Assembly: GCA_964564785.1 (NCBI GenBank)
Contig: CAZMCT010000013.1
Location: 1 to 49,457, forward strand
Direction of reading: 5' to 3'
DNA length: 49,457 nt
DNA from: CAZMCT01 sp964564785
GTDB lineage: Bacteria; Planctomycetota; Phycisphaerae; UBA1845; Fen-1342
The position numbers and the translations under genes were made by a program. The notes below the pieces were generated by a model, which saw nothing but the letters and a program-made list of their open reading frames with translations, had not been told where the DNA came from and searched no databases. Positions 8,854-17,048 of this stretch are shown piece after piece; the stretch's first letter is position 1; every line of letters begins with the position of its first letter.

Positions 8854-9803
8854 CTACGCTCGCCGCGCCCCCGGTCGAGCTCTTTTGTCCGCGGCTCCCA
8901 CGGCGGCGCCTGGTCGGCTACGTGTTCCAGGGCGTGTGCCTGGCGGCCGGGCTCCTGGCGGTGCTCGTGCTCGTGGTGCTGCTGGTGCACGTGAGCAGCG
9001 CGGGGTGGCGGCTGCTGAGCTGGAGCTTTCTGACCAACAAGCCCTCGCTGCTGAACCCGGAAAGCAGCGGTATTTACCACGCGCTGTGGGGCACGCTGTG
9101 GGTGATTTCGCTGACGGCGGTGATCGCGATTCCGACCGGCGTCGGGGCGGCGATCTACCTCGAAGAGTACGCGGCCGCCAACCGGCTCACCCAGTTCATC
9201 CACCTCAACATCGCCAACCTGGCCGGCGTGCCTTCGATCGTTTACGGCATCCTCGGGCTGGCGCTGTTCGTGCGCTGGCTGCTGGGAAACCGCGGGGTGC
9301 TGGCCGGCGCACTGACCATGAGCCTGCTGGTGCTGCCGGTCATCATCATTGCCAGTCGCGAGGCGCTGCTGGCGGTGCCGAAGAGCATCCGCGAGGCGGC
9401 CTACAGCGTGGGAGCGACGCGCTGGCAGTGCGTGCGTTATCACGTCCTTCCGGCCGCGCTGCCGGGGATCATGACCGGCATCATCCTGGCGCTTTCGCGG
9501 GCGATCGGCGAGAGCGCCCCGCTGATCATGCTCGGGGCGTTGATGCGGATCTCGTTTGTGCCGGGGCAGTGGACCAGTTCGGACACGTTGACGCCCGCGG
9601 GCGTCTGGAACTGGTTTCACGGTGCACTTCAGAGCCAGTTCACGGCTCTGCCGATCCAGATCTACAACTGGGCCAGCCAGCCGGACGACGTCTTTCGCGA
9701 GCTGGCCGCTTCGGGGATCATTGTCCTGTTGGTGGTGCTGCTTTCGATGAACGGCGTGGCGACGGGGATTCGCGCATGGCAGCAGAAGCACAGAATTACG
9801 TGA
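8850..9803 (+). CDS. pstA: Phosphate ABC transporter permease PstA
   Basis: The 317-residue membrane protein is the partner of PstC. It has NLAGVPSIVYGILGLALF in the transmembrane core and the EAA loop REAAYSVGATRWQ followed by SRAIGESAPLI. It starts with GTG inside the pstC stop. The N-terminal 25 residues are cytoplasmic and proline-rich, then a strong transmembrane helix follows. About six helices are predicted, the usual number for this family. Confidence 0.93.
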   Translation: MTTLAAPPVELFCPRLPRRRLVGYVFQGVCLAAGLLAVLVLVVLLVHVSSAGWRLLSWSFLTNKPSLLNPESSGIYHALWGTLWVISLTAVIAIPTGVGAAIYLEEYAAANRLTQFIHLNIANLAGVPSIVYGILGLALFVRWLLGNRGVLAGALTMSLLVLPVIIIASREALLAVPKSIREAAYSVGATRWQCVRYHVLPAALPGIMTGIILALSRAIGESAPLIMLGALMRISFVPGQWTSSDTLTPAGVWNWFHGALQSQFTALPIQIYNWASQPDDVFRELAASGIIVLLVVLLSMNGVATGIRAWQQKHRIT

Positions 9804-10639
9804 TGCCGCGCGAATCCGCGAGCGGTGTACGGCCGTTTGACCTGGCTGCGGTCGCGCAGGCCCGGAAGGCGGTGGCGCGCCGGCCGGGGGTCGAGCCGCT
9901 GCTCCAGGCGGAGAAGCTGACGATCCGCTACGGGGACTTCGCGGCCGTGCGCGACGTGACGCTGGCGATCCAGCCCGAGCAGGTCACGGCGATCATCGGC
10001 CCGTCGGGCTGCGGGAAGAGCACGCTGCTGCGGGCGATGAACCGGATGAACGATTTCATCGAAGGCGTGGGGGTCTCCGGTCGGCTGGTCTACCGGGGGC
10101 GCGACGTATACGGCTCGGGCTGGGACCCGGTCGAGTTGCGGCGTCGGGTGGGAATGGTCTTCCAGCGGCCGAATCCGTTCCCCAAGTCGATTTACCGGAA
10201 CGTGGCGTGGGGGCCGGTGATCAACGGCTATCGCGGGGACGTCTCCGAGCTGGTGGAGCAGTCGCTCCGCAAGGCAGCGTTGTGGGAGGAGGTCAAGGAC
10301 AAGCTGCACGCCAGCGCCTTGGGTCTGTCGGGGGGCCAGCAGCAGCGGTTGTGCATCGCCCGGGCGATCGCGATGCAGCCGGACGTGCTGCTGATGGACG
10401 AGCCGTGCTCGGCGCTGGACCCCATCGCGACGCGTCACATCGAGGATCTGATCGACCAGCTCAAGACGCAGTACACGGTGGTGCTGGTCACGCACAACAT
10501 GCAGCAGGCCGCGCGCGTGTCCGACTGGACCGCGTTCATGCTGATGGGGGAATTGATCGAGGTCGACTCGACGAACGTGATTTTCACCAATCCCAGCCAG
10601 CAGCGTACCCAGGATTACATCACCGGCCGCTTCGGTTAG
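9803..10639 (+). CDS. pstB: Phosphate ABC transporter ATP-binding protein PstB
   Basis: The ATPase has Walker A GPSGCGKS (residues 66-73), the PstB hallmark AMNRMNDF, the signature LSGGQQQR (175-182) and Walker B LLMDEP with Asp199-Glu200. The ATG at 9803 overlaps the pstA stop by one base. An in-frame ATG at 9776, nine residues earlier, is an alternative, and neither has a strong ribosome site. With 9803 the protein is 278 residues, with about 35 residues before the conserved ATPase core, slightly longer than E. coli PstB. It powers import through PstC/PstA. Confidence 0.95.
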   Translation: MPRESASGVRPFDLAAVAQARKAVARRPGVEPLLQAEKLTIRYGDFAAVRDVTLAIQPEQVTAIIGPSGCGKSTLLRAMNRMNDFIEGVGVSGRLVYRGRDVYGSGWDPVELRRRVGMVFQRPNPFPKSIYRNVAWGPVINGYRGDVSELVEQSLRKAALWEEVKDKLHASALGLSGGQQQRLCIARAIAMQPDVLLMDEPCSALDPIATRHIEDLIDQLKTQYTVVLVTHNMQQAARVSDWTAFMLMGELIEVDSTNVIFTNPSQQRTQDYITGRFG

Positions 10640-10719
10640 AATCGCGCCCTTGCGCCGACCGACCGTCCGTGCGTTCATGACCGGACAGTCATCGACCGAT
10701 AACGAGGAGGAGGTTCTGC

Positions 10720-10737
10720 CCCGCGCCGCGGCGCGGG
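10720..10737. repeat. Perfect 18-bp palindrome between pstB and phoU
   Basis: CCCGCGCCG is followed directly by its reverse complement CGGCGCGGG. It lies in the 134-bp gap between pstB and phoU, next to an AACGAGGAGGAGG purine tract. It could be a partial terminator or RNA stem that lowers phoU expression relative to the transporter, or a protein-binding site. No T run follows. Confidence 0.4.
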
Positions 10738-10773
10738 TTGCAGCCGCGGGCCGGGACCGGAAGCGGGATCGCG

Positions 10774-11427
10774 ATGACCGCCCATTTCGTGAATCTGCTG
10801 GATGACCTGCGACGTCGCTCGCTGCGCATGGCGAGTGACGTCGAGGACATGGTGTACGAGGCGTGCGAAGCGGTGTTTTCGGCGAATCAGCCGCTGGCGC
10901 TGCGGGTGATCGCGCGGGACGAGGAGGTGGATGCCGCCGAGGTCGAGGTCGAGGCCGAGGTGATCCGACTGCTGGCGCTGTACCAGCCGGTGGGGGTGGA
11001 CCTGCGGATGCTGTGCACGATCCTGAAAGTGAACAACGATCTCGAGCGGGTGGCGGACTGCGCGGTAAACCTGGCGGAGCGGGCCAAGCACGGGGAGCTG
11101 CAAATCCTGGCGCAGAGCAGCCCCGATGTCCGGCAACTCTGCCCGGTGGTCCGCAAGCAGCTGCGCGGGGCCGTGCAGGCCTACGCCGAGGGTGACGCCG
11201 AGGCCGCTCGCAACGTGCGTGAACAGGATGCCGGAATCGACGCGCTGTACGGCCAGATCGTGCGGATGGTGGCCGCGACGGTGATCCCGCCGGACGAGTT
11301 ACCGGGGTATCTCGACCTGCTGTCGGTGGCCAAGAATCTCGAACGCATCGCCGACCACGCGACCAACATCGCCGAGGACGTGATCTTCCTCTCCACCGGT
11401 AAGATCGTGCGGCACCACCGGCCCTGA
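10774..11427 (+). CDS. phoU: Phosphate signalling protein PhoU
   Basis: The 217-residue all-helical protein has the two tandem three-helix repeats of the family. Each repeat carries a metal-binding helix, NNDLERVADCAVNLAE near residue 90 and AKNLERIADHATNIAE near 190. ATG at 10774 was chosen because it follows GGAAG and opens with the usual FVNLLDDLRRR helix; the frame can also start upstream at 10738. PhoU links the state of the Pst transporter to PhoR and silences the regulon when phosphate is plentiful. Its place after pstB is the classic order. Confidence 0.92.
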   Translation: MTAHFVNLLDDLRRRSLRMASDVEDMVYEACEAVFSANQPLALRVIARDEEVDAAEVEVEAEVIRLLALYQPVGVDLRMLCTILKVNNDLERVADCAVNLAERAKHGELQILAQSSPDVRQLCPVVRKQLRGAVQAYAEGDAEAARNVREQDAGIDALYGQIVRMVAATVIPPDELPGYLDLLSVAKNLERIADHATNIAEDVIFLSTGKIVRHHRP

Positions 11428-11488
11428 CCTCCAGGGGGGCACCCGGGTAAAATGCGCCTGGCCCGCCCCCGCGGCGAGGATCGGACGC

Positions 11489-11785
11489 ATGCACATTCGC
11501 GAGTTCCAGCAGCTCATTGATCGCATGTATTCGGACAAAGACCGCGCTCGCGGGCCGGCCAAGACGTTCCTGTGGTTCGCAGAGGAGGTGGGCGAGCTGG
11601 CGAGCGCGCTCGCCCGGCGCGACAACCCCGCGAACCTGCGCGAGGAATTCGCGGATGTGCTCGCCTGGCTGGTCACACTGGCGAACGTGGAAGGCGTGGA
11701 TCTCGAGGATGCGATCCGCAAATTCACGGCGGGATGCCCCGGCTGCGGCCAGCTCACGTGCCGCTGCGACGCGAAGCTGACCTAG
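11489..11785 (+). CDS. MazG-like nucleotide pyrophosphohydrolase with Cys-rich tail
   Basis: The 98-residue protein matches the single-domain MazG/dCTPase-like fold. It has the acidic metal-binding pairs EEVGEL (about residues 32-37) and EEFADVLAWL (about 55-64), which coordinate magnesium to hydrolyse nucleoside triphosphates to monophosphates. After the domain comes CPGCGQLTCRC, a four-cysteine cluster that could bind zinc and is not part of the minimal MazG domain. The gene starts 61 bp after phoU on the same strand; a TAAAAT -10-like hexamer lies in between, so it may have its own promoter. The substrate is unknown. Confidence 0.82.
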   Translation: MHIREFQQLIDRMYSDKDRARGPAKTFLWFAEEVGELASALARRDNPANLREEFADVLAWLVTLANVEGVDLEDAIRKFTAGCPGCGQLTCRCDAKLT

Positions 11786-11841
11786 CCGCCTGTTGAGAAA
11801 TGCGTTGGGTCGGCCGTCCGCGACCCCAGCGCCCGGACCTG

Positions 11842-12435
11842 CTACTCCCGCGTGTCGAACGTGAGGCGTCGCGTGCCGTCGGATTGCAGGCGGCCGTGGC
11901 GGGCGGCCAGCTCCACGTACGTCTCGGGCACGGCGGCGCCCGCGTGGATCCCGAGTGCGGCCCGCCAGTGCTGGATCGCGTCGGCGTCCGGGCCCTCGAT
12001 TTCCGCGAACCAGCCGAGCCCGGGCAACTCGTCGATCGTCACCAGGCATTCGCCGAGTCGCCACGTCGCGCGCCGCTTCTGATAGGTCAGCACCGGGCGG
12101 TAGCCGAGCCGGTCGAGCACCTGTGCCAGCCGCTGGTCGTCGCCGACCTCGAGCTCGAGTTCTTCGCGCGCCCGGATGCCGCCGACCAGAAGCTGCGGAT
12201 CTTTCGGCCCCTTGTAGGTCAGGCGGACGGTCGGTGGTCCGCCGGCCACCGGCCGTGCCACCCGGATCCGGAGCGCCGCGCCCCGCCCGCGCAACTGCCC
12301 GTCCGGGGTGTCGAGGATCGTGTTCTCCTCAACCTCCTGCCCGGTCGCCAGCGCGCCGTGCGCAGCGAGCGCGCGCCGCAGGTCGGCCGGATCATCCAGG
12401 CGAAACTTGGCCTCGACCTCGCGGTCGGATGACAT
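11842..12435 (-). CDS. CYTH-domain protein (triphosphate tunnel enzyme)
   Basis: The 197-residue protein starts MSSDREVEAKF, containing the diagnostic ExExK motif (Glu6, Glu8, Lys10) of the CYTH superfamily. Later basic and acidic strands (RIRVARP, RLTYKGPKD, KRRATWRLGECLVTIDELPGLG, FAEIEG) fit the eight-strand tunnel. Members act as class IV adenylate cyclases, thiamine triphosphatases or inorganic triphosphatases, and the sequence alone does not decide among them. Start ATG 12435 follows GGAG. It is 31 bp downstream of the glycosidase gene on the same strand, so the two may be cotranscribed. Confidence 0.85.
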   Translation of the reverse strand: MSSDREVEAKFRLDDPADLRRALAAHGALATGQEVEENTILDTPDGQLRGRGAALRIRVARPVAGGPPTVRLTYKGPKDPQLLVGGIRAREELELEVGDDQRLAQVLDRLGYRPVLTYQKRRATWRLGECLVTIDELPGLGWFAEIEGPDADAIQHWRAALGIHAGAAVPETYVELAARHGRLQSDGTRRLTFDTRE

Positions 12436-12450
12436 GCGTCGCTCCGGGGG

Positions 12451-12468
12451 CCCCTTTTTCAACGGGCT
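12451..12468 (-). repeat. 18-bp dispersed repeat, copy 2
   Basis: This is identical to bases 3633-3650 (CCCCTTTTTCAACGGGCT on plus). It overlaps the last two stop-codon bases of the glycosidase gene and lies just upstream of the CYTH ribosome-binding site. Here the neighbouring bases differ, giving GGGCTACGGCCC as a separate small stem. Confidence 0.55.
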
Positions 12469-14083
12469 ACGGCCCGCTGACGCAGGTCTGCACGATCGCG
12501 GCATCCGCCAGATCGACGTCGCGGTCCGAGTCGCTGTCGCCGCGGAGGCACAGGTGCCCGGTGGTGTACGTGAACCCGGGGCCGTGCAGGCAGAACTGAA
12601 GGAGGGGCAGGTCGCCCGCCTCGATCTGTCCGTCGCCGTCGTAGTCGCCGACGCAGTTCCCTTCCAGGATTGCCGCGTCGGCCACCCAGCCGACGAGCGC
12701 GCCGAACTGGCACAGCCACCAGTTCGTGCCGGTGGCCTGCACGCCGCGCAGGGCGTGGTCGAGCACGAGGCCGGGCGTGCCGGCGGACGCCGTGCCGCGG
12801 ACGGCGTAGTTCGCGCCCGGCCCGACGCGCACGGCCGCCGCGGCTCCGGCCCGCACGGGGTCGCCGGCGGCGAAACGCTCGGACTGCATCCGCGGCAGCA
12901 CGTTGGCCATCATCATCCCGTTGGCGACGGGGCGTTCTTGCCCGTCGGACGGTACGTTCATGACCTGGCCGTTGACCCAGAGGGTGGAGGAGCCGCCGCC
13001 GTCCTGGTTGAGTCCCTCGACGGCGTCCAGATACGCGAGGCAGAACTGGCCCAGCTCCGTCATGTTCATACCGACGCTGATGCTCGAGCGGCCGTCGACG
13101 ACGATGAAGAAGATGTACTGGTCGTTGAGAGCGATCGCGGTCCGTGGGTGGCGCTGCGTGGCGCCGGGGTCGTTGGAGTCCTGGAGCGCGCCCTGGCGGA
13201 GGAAATGGAAGCTGCCGCCGATGCTGGCGTAGGTCTTGGTCCAGTCCCAGGCGAACGGCGTGCTGCAATCGTGCTCGTAGTGTGTGATTTCCTGCGAGAT
13301 TCGCAGCTCGGCCCCGAGACTCACGTTCGCCAGCAGCGTCGCGGCGGCCGTCCCGTGTGCCGAGAGCACCACGTGGTCAAACGGCACCACCGTCGAGCCC
13401 GCGTCGGGTCGGATCTCGACGATGGTGCCCAACGCGCCGTTGGGCGTCGGCAGGATGGCTGCCGGCCGGGTCATCGCCACGAGCACCTCGGCGCCACTCG
13501 CGTCCGTTCCGGTTGTCAGGTCCCAGTGATGGGTGTAAAGCACGAGCTCGTTCGTGCCGCGCGGCCGATTCACCCCGTCGAGTTCCTGGTCGGCGCCCGT
13601 GGCGAGATAGCTGATCTTCTGCTTGTGCGACAGGTGCCGCACGCACTCGCCGATAAACGCCTCCCGATCCAGTTGCCATGCGAAGCCACTGCCGCCGGCA
13701 AAATCGGGAAAACGCTTTGCGTACCAGGCCCCGCAGATCTGTCCGCCGACGGGCACGCCCCCTGAATAGAAATCGCCGTTGATGGCCGCCACCACGTCAT
13801 AGCGCTGACCCCAGTACTCGCCCCAGTATCCCAGCGCGTCTTCCTGGGCGGCGGCCATCGCGCTCACCGTCTCGGTGTCCCCGACGAGCCGGCCGTGGCT
13901 GATCAGGCTGTCAATCGTGCACGCCGGATTGGCGCGGTCCATCCGCACGACGAAGACGTTGTTGGGGCCGGCCACCTGGAATTGCCGGTAGTCGAAGCCG
14001 GGCGCGACCGCCTCCCAGTCGGCGCGGGCTGCCGCAATAGCGAGCAACACTGTCGTGAGGCGCGGGACGAGCCTGCTGCACAT
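12467..14083 (-). CDS. Secreted phosphodiester glycosidase (NAGPA-like) with SH3 and dockerin-like tail
   Basis: The 538-residue protein opens with a signal peptide (MCSRLVPRL...AAARA, about 1-21). The main domain (about 25-400) shows the phosphodiester glycosidase signatures AAINGDFYSGG, HPRTAIALN, FIVVDGR and LNQDGGGSSTLW, as in the enzyme that uncovers mannose-6-phosphate and related bacterial proteins. An SH3-like stretch (about 400-470; VRVGPGANYAVRGTAS) follows. Two EF-hand-like loops close the protein (GDYDGDGQIEAGDLPLL and GDSDSDRDVDLADAAIV). ATG 14083 follows GGGAGG; a GTG 15 bp upstream would overlap that site. It probably hydrolyses sugar phosphodiesters outside the cytoplasm; the real substrate is not known. 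Confidence 0.85.
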   Translation of the reverse strand: MCSRLVPRLTTVLLAIAAARADWEAVAPGFDYRQFQVAGPNNVFVVRMDRANPACTIDSLISHGRLVGDTETVSAMAAAQEDALGYWGEYWGQRYDVVAAINGDFYSGGVPVGGQICGAWYAKRFPDFAGGSGFAWQLDREAFIGECVRHLSHKQKISYLATGADQELDGVNRPRGTNELVLYTHHWDLTTGTDASGAEVLVAMTRPAAILPTPNGALGTIVEIRPDAGSTVVPFDHVVLSAHGTAAATLLANVSLGAELRISQEITHYEHDCSTPFAWDWTKTYASIGGSFHFLRQGALQDSNDPGATQRHPRTAIALNDQYIFFIVVDGRSSISVGMNMTELGQFCLAYLDAVEGLNQDGGGSSTLWVNGQVMNVPSDGQERPVANGMMMANVLPRMQSERFAAGDPVRAGAAAAVRVGPGANYAVRGTASAGTPGLVLDHALRGVQATGTNWWLCQFGALVGWVADAAILEGNCVGDYDGDGQIEAGDLPLLQFCLHGPGFTYTTGHLCLRGDSDSDRDVDLADAAIVQTCVSGP

Positions 14084-14205
14084 GCTTCTGCCTCCCACGA
14101 CGGCCTTCCGCCTCCGGCGCTATTGTATCGAGGAAGCGCGGCCCACGCGCCACGAAACGCCGCCGCTGCCGCGCCCGGCACGCGCTCGCCGGCCGCACGT
14201 CGCGG

Positions 14206-15270
14206 CTACTCCGGTTTGGCCAGCGAGAAACCGCGCCGCAGGATCGGCTCGGGATCGCGGCCGCTGTAGAGCTTGGCTTCGAATTTCTCGGCGCCGGCTG
14301 CGGCCAGCGTCGTCATGGGGATGGTGAAGGTCAGCCCCTCGGGGCCGGCCGTGCCGGTCCAGACAAACTCCTCTTCCCAGAGGTTCTCGCGACCGTCCTG
14401 GGCGGCGATGGCCACGCGGAAGTTGTTGCGGTCGCACTCCTCCGGCAGGTCGCGGACGACGAGCATGAACTCGGACGCGCTGCGCGGGAGTTTCTTGGGA
14501 GTCTCGTAGCGGCCGTCGAAATAGCCGGTTGCGACGGCGAGCATGTCTTGGGCGAGCTCCACCTCGGTGCGGGGCGGGGCGATGACCTTGTCGAGCGCCG
14601 CGCCCAGCTCGGCGGCCGCGGCCGCGGCCATGTCCTGCGCGGACTGCCGCGGGGGCTGGTTGCGTGACGTTCGCGGTCGCGGGGCGATCCGGGCGGAGTG
14701 GCTGACGAGGACGTGGCCGGTGGCGGCGTCGATGACCCGCACGCTGCCCTCGACCTCGGCCCCGGTGTAGTAGATCCAGACGACTTCCTCGCCGGCGATG
14801 ACGGGGCGGCCGGCGCGGTCGACGATCACGCGTCCGCGGCGGTCGCGGGCATAGATGGGGGTACGTTGCTGTTCGCGGCGGGAAATGAGGTTGTAATCGG
14901 TGATGCGGGTGGCGACGAGGGCTTGGGCGACCTGGATTTTGCCGACGGGCAGGGCGGTGCCCGCGTCGATGGCGCCCTCGATGAGCGAGAGATCCTGTTC
15001 GGCAATCACGTCCTTCATATCCGCACGGCTGAGGACCGTGAAGGTGCCGTTTTGGGTGAGCAGCGTGGTTAGCCGGTCGGCGAGGATGGCGGCGTCGCCC
15101 ACCGCCTGCGGGTTCGTGGCCCGGCCGGGAAGGACGGCGATACGCTGATATCGCTCGTATTCCCAGCGGGGGAACTGAGTCACGAGCGCCTTGCCCCCCC
15201 CGCCGCAGCCCGCCAAGCTGATTACGGCGGCCGGCAGGAGAAGCGACAGGGACAGTCGTGCGGACGGCAT
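14206..15270 (-). CDS. CsgG/HfaB-like lipoprotein
   Basis: The 354-residue protein starts with a lipoprotein signal (LAGC, acylated Cys22 predicted) and a run of glycines. Residues about 35-230 resemble the CsgG-like curli assembly fold: IAVLPG, then a tightly packed LADRLTTLLTQNGTFTVLSRADMKDVIAEQ helix-strand region, then ARITDYNLISR and ASVRVIDAATGHVLVS-type strands. The C-terminal third (about 240-354) has no clear match. CsgG-like lipoproteins form or support outer-membrane secretion pores, but many planctomycete relatives are uncharacterised. The start was placed at MPSARLS because it opens a proper signal peptide. Confidence 0.65.
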   Translation of the reverse strand: MPSARLSLSLLLPAAVISLAGCGGGGKALVTQFPRWEYERYQRIAVLPGRATNPQAVGDAAILADRLTTLLTQNGTFTVLSRADMKDVIAEQDLSLIEGAIDAGTALPVGKIQVAQALVATRITDYNLISRREQQRTPIYARDRRGRVIVDRAGRPVIAGEEVVWIYYTGAEVEGSVRVIDAATGHVLVSHSARIAPRPRTSRNQPPRQSAQDMAAAAAAELGAALDKVIAPPRTEVELAQDMLAVATGYFDGRYETPKKLPRSASEFMLVVRDLPEECDRNNFRVAIAAQDGRENLWEEEFVWTGTAGPEGLTFTIPMTTLAAAGAEKFEAKLYSGRDPEPILRRGFSLAKPE

Positions 15271-15398
15271 ACGCGTTCTCCCGATCAGAAGGACTGCGCC
15301 CGGCCGGGCGATCATCGGAACCCGGCGGCGGGCGTTTGGGTCACAGAAGACTGCTTCCCGGCGGCCGCAGCCCGGCGGCGACGCGACGCGGATTCGGG

Positions 15399-15581
15399 CT
15401 ACGTAGCCGGCAAGGCCCCCGAAAGCGCGCCGGTGACGATCGTGTTCAAGGCCGAGGTCAGCACGGTTTGCCAGATGCTAGCGAGCTGCTGGTCGCTGAG
15501 GTAGCACCCGTTGAGAATGAAGAGCGAGCCACTGGCGGCCAACAGTCCCCAACGCAGCACGCGCCGTCGCAAGTTACACAT
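15399..15581 (-). CDS. 60-residue lipoprotein-like peptide
   Basis: A basic N-terminus (MCNLRRRVLR), a hydrophobic core and FILNGC (Cys26) form a lipoprotein-type signal, though Asn before Gly-Cys is unusual. The mature part of about 34 residues is a predicted amphipathic or hydrophobic helix ending in ALPAT. GGAAAGGACCC precedes the start ATG. No function is recognised. It sits between the CsgG-like and SH3 genes on the same strand, so it may belong to the same envelope group. Confidence 0.6.
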   Translation of the reverse strand: MCNLRRRVLRWGLLAASGSLFILNGCYLSDQQLASIWQTVLTSALNTIVTGALSGALPAT

Positions 15582-15621
15582 GGTGGGTCCTTTCCAGGAA
15601 TTGCGGGCAGTGTAACGCCCG

Positions 15622-16890
15622 CTAGGTGGCTTGGCGAGCGGGTGCGGCGGGCGAGGCTGGGCCCGGACGGGTGGCGGGCTGCTCGGGCGTCAGGGACTCG
15701 AGGGCGGTGGCTTCGATGACGTCGGCGCCCAGCGACGCCTCGGTCCGCCGCCGACCGCGTACGCCCACGTATTGGCCGATCAGCCGCTCGGCGTCGAGGG
15801 GCGAATTCGCGGGAATCTCCACGTACACCAGGACGCGGTCGGTGAGCGGATCCTGGAGGCGGTACCAGCGCCGGCCGGCCGGCGGCTTGGCAGCGTAGGT
15901 CCGCAACAACTGCCCCCGGGCGTCCCACACCGCTCGGCTGACGGCCTCGCGGGCGGCAACGAGCTGCTGCTGCTCGCGCTGGTAGCGGGCCTGGTCGCGC
16001 GCGGTGCGCGACAGAACTTCGTCGGCGGAGCGGACCAATTCGCGTTCAGCCGAGCGCTGCTGGAGCTGGGCGATCCAGGCCGCGGCGAGTCGGGCAACCG
16101 CGGGTTCGGTACGCTGTTGGGCCAGGGGGGCGAGTTCTTCCAGCGCCGCGGTCCAGTCCTGGTCGACCAGCGGCTTGCGGGCCTCGGCGGCGATGCGGCC
16201 CTCGAGCGCCACAAGGCGGCGGCCCCACGGGCCTTCCAATTCCGACGCGTCGATGGTCGCGCGGAAGGTCAGGGACGACGGCGCTGACGCGGCGGCGATG
16301 GGGGCGGCCGGCGCGCTCGCCGGCCGGCCCACGTCGGCGCGAGGCGGTTGGGACGCGGCCGCGGTGCTCACCGGCTCGACGAGGCTGCCCTGTACGTACA
16401 GATAGACGCCGTCGGGGGCCGCGATCTTCAGCCAGCTGCCCTGTTCGCCGACAATGCGCACCGGTGTCCCGAGCTCGAGCAGTGTCTGAACCTCGCTTCG
16501 CTCGGGGTCGAGTTCGGAGAGGAGACTGCCGACGCGCACGCGCAGGCGGCCGCTGCGGACCGACACGATGCCTTCGGTGAGGCTGCGGCGGTCGACAAGC
16601 TCGGCCGAAACGTAGGAAAACACCTCCGGCGGCGGCCGCACGCGATACCAGTTGTATGCATCGCGGCTGACCGCCTGGAGCAGCGTCCCGCGCTCGACGC
16701 GCATGACGGGCACGCTGTTTGCGTCGGCCCGCGAGCGCAGCAGTACGGCGTCGGCCGTAACGCGAAGCCATGAGGGACCGATGTCGGGCCGGGTCGCGGG
16801 CTGCTCAGGCGGTTGAGCCGGTACCCGGCCGGCCGGCATGCCACAGAGCCCCAGGATAAGCGCGGTTAGTGAGATCACCCGCCACGCCAT
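15622..16890 (-). CDS. Secreted SH3-domain protein
   Basis: The 422-residue protein has an N-terminal signal peptide (MAWRVISLTALILGLCGMPA). Two bacterial SH3-like regions follow, about residues 40-105 (VLLRSRADANSVPVMRVERGT) and 110-180 (LRVRVGSLLSEL...VRIVGEQGSWLKI). A proline/alanine linker and an alpha-helical, probably coiled-coil section (about 225-345) precede a C-terminal beta-rich segment with PLTDRVLVYVEIP. SH3b domains often bind peptidoglycan or peptides in the envelope. The start at 16890 was chosen for the signal peptide; a longer frame upstream has no such signal. Confidence 0.7.
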   Translation of the reverse strand: MAWRVISLTALILGLCGMPAGRVPAQPPEQPATRPDIGPSWLRVTADAVLLRSRADANSVPVMRVERGTLLQAVSRDAYNWYRVRPPPEVFSYVSAELVDRRSLTEGIVSVRSGRLRVRVGSLLSELDPERSEVQTLLELGTPVRIVGEQGSWLKIAAPDGVYLYVQGSLVEPVSTAAASQPPRADVGRPASAPAAPIAAASAPSSLTFRATIDASELEGPWGRRLVALEGRIAAEARKPLVDQDWTAALEELAPLAQQRTEPAVARLAAAWIAQLQQRSAERELVRSADEVLSRTARDQARYQREQQQLVAAREAVSRAVWDARGQLLRTYAAKPPAGRRWYRLQDPLTDRVLVYVEIPANSPLDAERLIGQYVGVRGRRRTEASLGADVIEATALESLTPEQPATRPGPASPAAPARQAT

Positions 16891-17048
16891 GCGTGTGCCC
16901 TCGCGCTCCGAGCGACTTGCGCACGTTACTGCTGGGCATAAACGGCTGTCAAACCCCGGTTTGCGGCGTGGCCGGCCTGGTTTGGACCGCGGGCGGATGG
17001 TTTCCGGCCCTTGGCGCAACCGGCCGGCCGGGCGACATTCTCCAGACG

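Noticed and set aside
9662..12064. 800-codon minus-strand open frame across pstA, pstB and phoU
   Set aside because: It runs antisense through several conserved genes and has no conserved motif.
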